From Trichomonas vaginalis G3 (lineage: Eukaryota > Parabasalia > Trichomonadida > Trichomonadidae): a stretch of 64,000 nt of DNA. Below the pieces are notes generated by a model that ran no database searches, had not been told where the DNA came from, and was given only the letters and a program-made list of their open reading frames with translations. Every line of letters starts with the position of its first letter. The first letter of the stretch is position 1. The position numbers and the translations under genes were made by a program. Below, piece after piece: positions 60,681-64,000 of this stretch. The stretch lies in the NCBI RefSeq assembly GCF_026262505.1, contig NC_067204.1:18268165-18332164 (forward strand). Direction: 5' to 3'.

Positions 60681-61190
60681 TTAAGCAGTGTTGTTTGTTG
60701 CTGGTGCTGCTGTTGTAGGTTTAGGAGGTTCTTCGATAAGAGCGTTTTGAGGTGCGCGAGGATAAGTGCTCAACTCTGGTGGAGCGTTATCAAAGAACTT
60801 CGCTAATTTTGCATTGGCCTTTGCTAATTTAAGTGTCCAATATTCTGTTTCATCTTTAGGTATAAATTTGAATATCTTATTGCATTTCTGGCTTAAATTT
60901 TCTGCTGCTCTGTAAAGAAGAGATTTCTTGTCGTTGTTATAGCTTTTTGCATTATCCCAAACTAATTTAATATCTTGCTGCCATTCATCAACATGTGCGT
61001 ATTCACCCTTATCTAATTTTCTTTGAATTGTACCGAGATCCATTGGCTTTTGGATGATTTGGAAATAATCATTTGCACGATCAAGTTCTGGATTAACTGG
61101 ACGAATAAAGGCGCGTGCTAGTGGATGTTTATATAATTTTTTAGTAACCTCTTTGCAGAATTCGAGCTCTACACGTGCAAAAGGTTTCAT
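60681..61190 (-). CDS. Single-bromodomain protein
   Basis: 169 residues, nearly all one bromodomain (about 8-115): LEFCKEVTKKLYKHPLARAF, FIRPVNPELDRANDYFQIIQKPMDLGTIQRKLDKGEY (the ZA loop with Y-x-x-x-I-x-x-P-M-D) and WDNAKSYNNDKKSLLYRAAENL with the acetyl-lysine-binding asparagine (SYNND). A Pro/Thr/Ala-rich tail follows. It should read acetylated histones. The start is the ATG at 61190: upstream codons have no ATG. It shares a 15-bp gap with the divergent gene at 61206. Confidence 0.94.
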   Translation of the reverse strand: MKPFARVELEFCKEVTKKLYKHPLARAFIRPVNPELDRANDYFQIIQKPMDLGTIQRKLDKGEYAHVDEWQQDIKLVWDNAKSYNNDKKSLLYRAAENLSQKCNKIFKFIPKDETEYWTLKLAKANAKLAKFFDNAPPELSTYPRAPQNALIEEPPKPTTAAPATNNTA

Positions 61191-61205
61191 TTTTGTCACT
61201 TTTTG
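61191..61205. promoter_or_regulatory. 15-bp divergent promoter gap with initiator
   Basis: TTTTGTCACTTTTTG is all that separates the two ATGs. On the plus strand TCACT gives A+1 at 61198 and an 8-nt leader. On the minus strand the nearest initiator, TCATT, has A+1 at 61211, inside codon 2 of the plus gene, giving a 21-nt leader. The predicted transcripts overlap by 14 nt. Confidence 0.6.
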
Positions 61206-61529
61206 ATGAATGACTTTGCTGATTTGGCAAATGCCTTGAGCAACATTGATGCTCAAGAGCAAGCAGCTTCAAAGGAAAACCAGAATGGTGAGGGAGCTGC
61301 AGTACAACAAACTGAAGAAAAACTTAGAGTTGTTCCAATTCTTGCTTCAGAACACTTGACTGAGATCGAAATGATGACAAAGAAGGCTGAAATAGCTAAG
61401 AAAGCAAGTATCAGAAAGCTTAAAAAGAAAGAGCATTTTACAGGAATTTTCGAAAAGAAGTGCGCAAAGGAGAGAGCTCACAAGCTTGAAATGAAGAGAG
61501 ATTTGAAGAAATCTGGAAAGAAGAAATAA
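61206..61529 (+). CDS. Small basic protein of unknown function
   Basis: 107 residues, ATG at 61206. An acidic N-terminus (MNDFADLANALSNIDAQEQA) and a strongly basic, helical C-terminus (KKASIRKLKKKEHFTGIFEK, then RAHKLEMKRDLKKSGKKK). The basic end looks like a nucleolar or nucleic-acid-binding tail as in small ribosome-assembly factors, but no family is recognised. It is divergently paired with a bromodomain gene. Confidence 0.8.
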   Translation: MNDFADLANALSNIDAQEQAASKENQNGEGAAVQQTEEKLRVVPILASEHLTEIEMMTKKAEIAKKASIRKLKKKEHFTGIFEKKCAKERAHKLEMKRDLKKSGKKK

Positions 61530-61981
61530 TTTACTTATTTTAACAAAATTTTCAAAAAGACAAATATTTTTATTCACCATTATAGAATCATTAATAAAGT
61601 TATAGAGCGTTTTTATTCTACATTTTATTTCTTTTTCTACTTTAAAATACAACTTTCACCAGTAATTATATAAAAATTTTAATATAAATTATCTTTTACA
61701 TAGTCAGGGAATGAATGCTTATGAATGATTTCATTGGTATATTATTAATCCCAGGCCAATGAGTTTAATTCCATTACAAATATAAAAAATTGTATTTCTC
61801 ATTATTGAATTCAACCATTTCTTAAAGATTTAACTCTTTTATTAAACTAGAGAATTATAATTTATGATTTTTAAGTTAAATTACATAAAAATAAAAAATT
61901 TTAATTTTAATATTACAAAAAATGAAAGAGTTTCAATAATCATGATTTAAAACAAATGAAATATAATCTAAAAAATACAAG
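61530..61981. other. Convergent intergenic region, no gene seen
   Basis: AT-rich stretch between two 3' ends. Nothing recognised. Confidence 0.4.
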
Positions 61982-63607
61982 CTATATTAAAATATCGGTC
62001 ATATCTAAAGTATCATCTATATTTTCTTGATATTGCCTATTCCAATAAGGTTCGTAGTCATTATCAAGTACTAATGGTGGTAGATCAGCTCCTTTTACCG
62101 TAATCAGAAGATCTTTCCAAATATTTACATCAACTTCAGGTTTTTCTTCCTTTTTAATAGGTTGCGGAGGCGGAGGTGGCTGTTGGATAGTTGGTGGTTG
62201 AGGTAATTGAGGGTATTGCGATATCGGAGTCATCGGATAAGGTGATGGAGTTGAAATTGGGGTATTTTGATTAGAATTTTGGAAATTAACAGGTCCTCTC
62301 ATACCATAAGGCATTTGTTGGTTCGCGTAAGGCATTTGTTGTGCCATTTGTTGATTTTGGAAATTCAAATTTTGTTGCATTTGCATTTGTGGCTGTGCCA
62401 TTGGCATTTGGCCCATAAGATTAGCAGGAGGTGGTGGAGGAATGGATTGCTGTTGTGGCTGCATATGATTTTGCTGTTGAAGCTGTTGAAATTGTTGCAT
62501 TTGTTGCATCTGTTGTAATTGTTGTGGTTTTTGCTGATATTGCTGTTGATACTGTTGCTGTGGTTGGTATGGTTGTTGCCATGATACTTGCTGCATCTGT
62601 GTGTACTTGTAATTCATTGAATTTTGTGGATTATTTGCTCGTAATGGACCTTCTTCGAATTCTACGTCTTTAAATTGAAATGGACGGTGGCATTGAGGGC
62701 ATTCTGTTGTATGCTTACTAAATATGCTCTCAATGTCTACAATACAGTTGGGATGCTTGATTTTTGCGTGGTATTTTGGATCAGGTTTTACGTATTGTAA
62801 AGTAAACCAATTAAAGATGGAAAGTGGTTGCTGTGGTGGATGGTCTATTGAAACTCGAAGACTGAAAGATTCTGTACTTGGCTTTTTTGATAAAATGTAA
62901 ATTTTTTCGTTGTTAATCTCAGTTGGTTCTATTTGCATTCCGTTTACCCATACATTTCCTTCTTTCATTACTATTTCTGCATTGTTATTTGGAGGTCCTT
63001 GTTGATGATGAGTCATTGGATTCATAGGATTCATAGGATTCATCGGGTTGATTTGATTTTGCATTTGTTGTTGCATCTGCTGTTGCATCTGTTGCTGATT
63101 TTGAGATGGCGTTAGTGCGAAAAATTTTCCTATTACTACGCAATTTTCTGAATTTACTAAATCTATTGGAGTAACAAGTTCATCAGTAGGATGTAAAGCT
63201 ACAATCTTAATTTGTGGTGGTATCTCTGGTACTGCTTTGAATAATTGTGGAAGTGAAGGTTGATTAACTTGTTGAAAGAATCCACCACCCTTGTTAATTC
63301 TTTGAGCCACATAACCAATGTTTTTGAATAGTGGATTCTGACTAGGAAACATACGTCGAAAATTTTGAAGTTGTTCTATAAATTTACGTTCTGATTCAGT
63401 TCTATCAAATCTCTTTTCATCTATATCATTTAGCGACTCAAATAATCGAAATAGCGCTTTTAACTTGATTTCGTCATTAAAATTGGAAATAAGTCGTGAT
63501 AATCTTTCCATAACATTCTTATCGTCAGGAACTTGTGGCGGCGGGTGAGCACCCATATTGTTTCCCATATTCATGGGTGGTTTACCCATTTGATTCACCG
63601 GTAACAT
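61982..63607 (-). CDS. Gln/Pro-rich protein with possible SP-RING-like zinc motif
   Basis: 541 residues, ATG start. A helical N-terminal part (about 30-110), Gln-rich runs (about 170-195 and 340-390: QQMQQQMQQQMQ), and a middle segment (about 225-330) with HPNCIVDIESIFSKHTTECPQCHRPF. The HPNC...H...CPQC spacing and the FNWFTLQY lead-in recall the MIZ/SP-RING of PIAS-type SUMO ligases, but the usual C-x-H-x-C start is not exact. A nuclear role is likely from composition; ligase activity is a guess. The C-terminus is Met/Pro/Gln-rich and ends with an acidic segment (NIDDTLDMTDILI) that could act as an activation region. Confidence 0.85.
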   Translation of the reverse strand: MLPVNQMGKPPMNMGNNMGAHPPPQVPDDKNVMERLSRLISNFNDEIKLKALFRLFESLNDIDEKRFDRTESERKFIEQLQNFRRMFPSQNPLFKNIGYVAQRINKGGGFFQQVNQPSLPQLFKAVPEIPPQIKIVALHPTDELVTPIDLVNSENCVVIGKFFALTPSQNQQQMQQQMQQQMQNQINPMNPMNPMNPMTHHQQGPPNNNAEIVMKEGNVWVNGMQIEPTEINNEKIYILSKKPSTESFSLRVSIDHPPQQPLSIFNWFTLQYVKPDPKYHAKIKHPNCIVDIESIFSKHTTECPQCHRPFQFKDVEFEEGPLRANNPQNSMNYKYTQMQQVSWQQPYQPQQQYQQQYQQKPQQLQQMQQMQQFQQLQQQNHMQPQQQSIPPPPPANLMGQMPMAQPQMQMQQNLNFQNQQMAQQMPYANQQMPYGMRGPVNFQNSNQNTPISTPSPYPMTPISQYPQLPQPPTIQQPPPPPQPIKKEEKPEVDVNIWKDLLITVKGADLPPLVLDNDYEPYWNRQYQENIDDTLDMTDILI

Positions 63608-64000
63608 TAATTACGACTATAGAAAAAAAATCTTCGAAGATTTCTGCTGTATATTCAAATGACACATATGATGTGTTTATATCACTGATAAAAGTATTGA
63701 ATCTCAAAAAATTTCCGACGATTTTGGCAAACAATTGAATTTGAATATTGACTTATGATGCAATGAAATAAGCATAGAGTATAGAAGATGTCTCAGTGAT
63801 TAAAAACTCATTCAGAATTAAATTCCTCGAAAAATATCAAAATAAAAGTGATTTTCGATAATTTCTTATTTAAATCAGATATCTTGAAATATATAACTGA
63901 GATTCACATTCAAATTAAGCTATCTATGAACAAAAAATTTTGAGAATTGATAAAAATCATTTAATTTGGTATCTAAGAATAGAATATTGATTCACAACAT
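63608..64000. other. 5' flank at the right edge of the window
   Basis: AT-rich. No gene can be supported before the window ends. Confidence 0.4.

Noticed and set aside
6250-61205. Operon-like grouping of the transcription-related genes
   Set aside because: The genes are scattered over 55 kb on both strands with unrelated genes between them.

Overview
The window reads as nuclear DNA of a parabasalid (trichomonad) protist, most like Trichomonas vaginalis or a close relative; the species cannot be fixed from sequence alone. The grounds are intron-poor, densely packed genes on both strands in very AT-rich DNA, very short 5' leaders with the trichomonad initiator (TCA+1 Py T/A), a BspA-like leucine-rich surface gene, a secreted GH14 beta-amylase, a DUF3447/ankyrin protein, a polytopic cyclase-family protein, a Tim14/Pam18-like J protein (hydrogenosome import), a protein that looks like the trichomonad initiator-binding (IBD) family, and a Maverick/Polinton-type element.

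Layout. 1-150: tail of a gene entering from the left. 0.66-1.95 kb: beta-amylase (minus). 2.25-3.22 kb: a structured repeat block with a 20-bp inverted repeat at its ends, twin GC-rich hairpins, four 120-bp tandem repeats and a perfect three-way-junction palindrome. 3.57-5.98 kb: BspA-like gene with a disturbed 5' end. 6.58-11.0 kb: MED7, a possible MIF4G-like protein and a LisH-like protein. 11.600-19.247 kb: a compact 7.65-kb Polinton-like element with identical 271-bp terminal inverted repeats and a 6-bp AAATTT target duplication; it carries a KilA-N protein, a primase-polymerase/SF3 helicase, an integrase and part of a protein-primed DNA polymerase B. 19.9-24.4 kb: cyclase-like gene split by two in-frame TAA codons. 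24.6-28.8 kb: a small unknown, a FAM227-like flagellar protein, a Sds3-like corepressor subunit and a short membrane protein. 29.5 kb: 14-3-3. 30.32-32.43 kb: footprint of a plain DNA transposon with perfect 16-bp TIRs and 8-bp target duplications. 33.4-41.7 kb: Tim14/Pam18, a VPS9-like protein, a coiled-coil protein, a GPR180/TMEM145-like 7TM protein and an API5-family protein. 41.9-42.35 kb: two small MITE-like elements. 42.9-51.3 kb: MATE transporter, Qa-SNARE, a type I membrane protein, DUF3447/ankyrin protein and a small coiled-coil protein. 51.7-63.6 kb: LRR protein, IBD protein, a divergent bromodomain-like protein, a disordered protein, a WD40 protein, a bromodomain protein sharing a 15-bp divergent promoter with a small basic protein, and a Gln-rich protein with a possible SP-RING-like zinc motif.

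Themes. Several unlinked genes act in transcription (MED7, Sds3-like, IBD, two bromodomain-type proteins, perhaps the SP-RING-like one), but nothing shows that they form an operon-like unit. Many true starts are internal ATGs just downstream of an initiator; I moved those starts accordingly. The most unusual structures are the helicase cassette of the Polinton-like element, which sits between inverted repeats bearing 8-bp-period GTGAC iterons, the T-shaped palindrome at 3.1 kb, and the 15-bp promoter at 61.2 kb.
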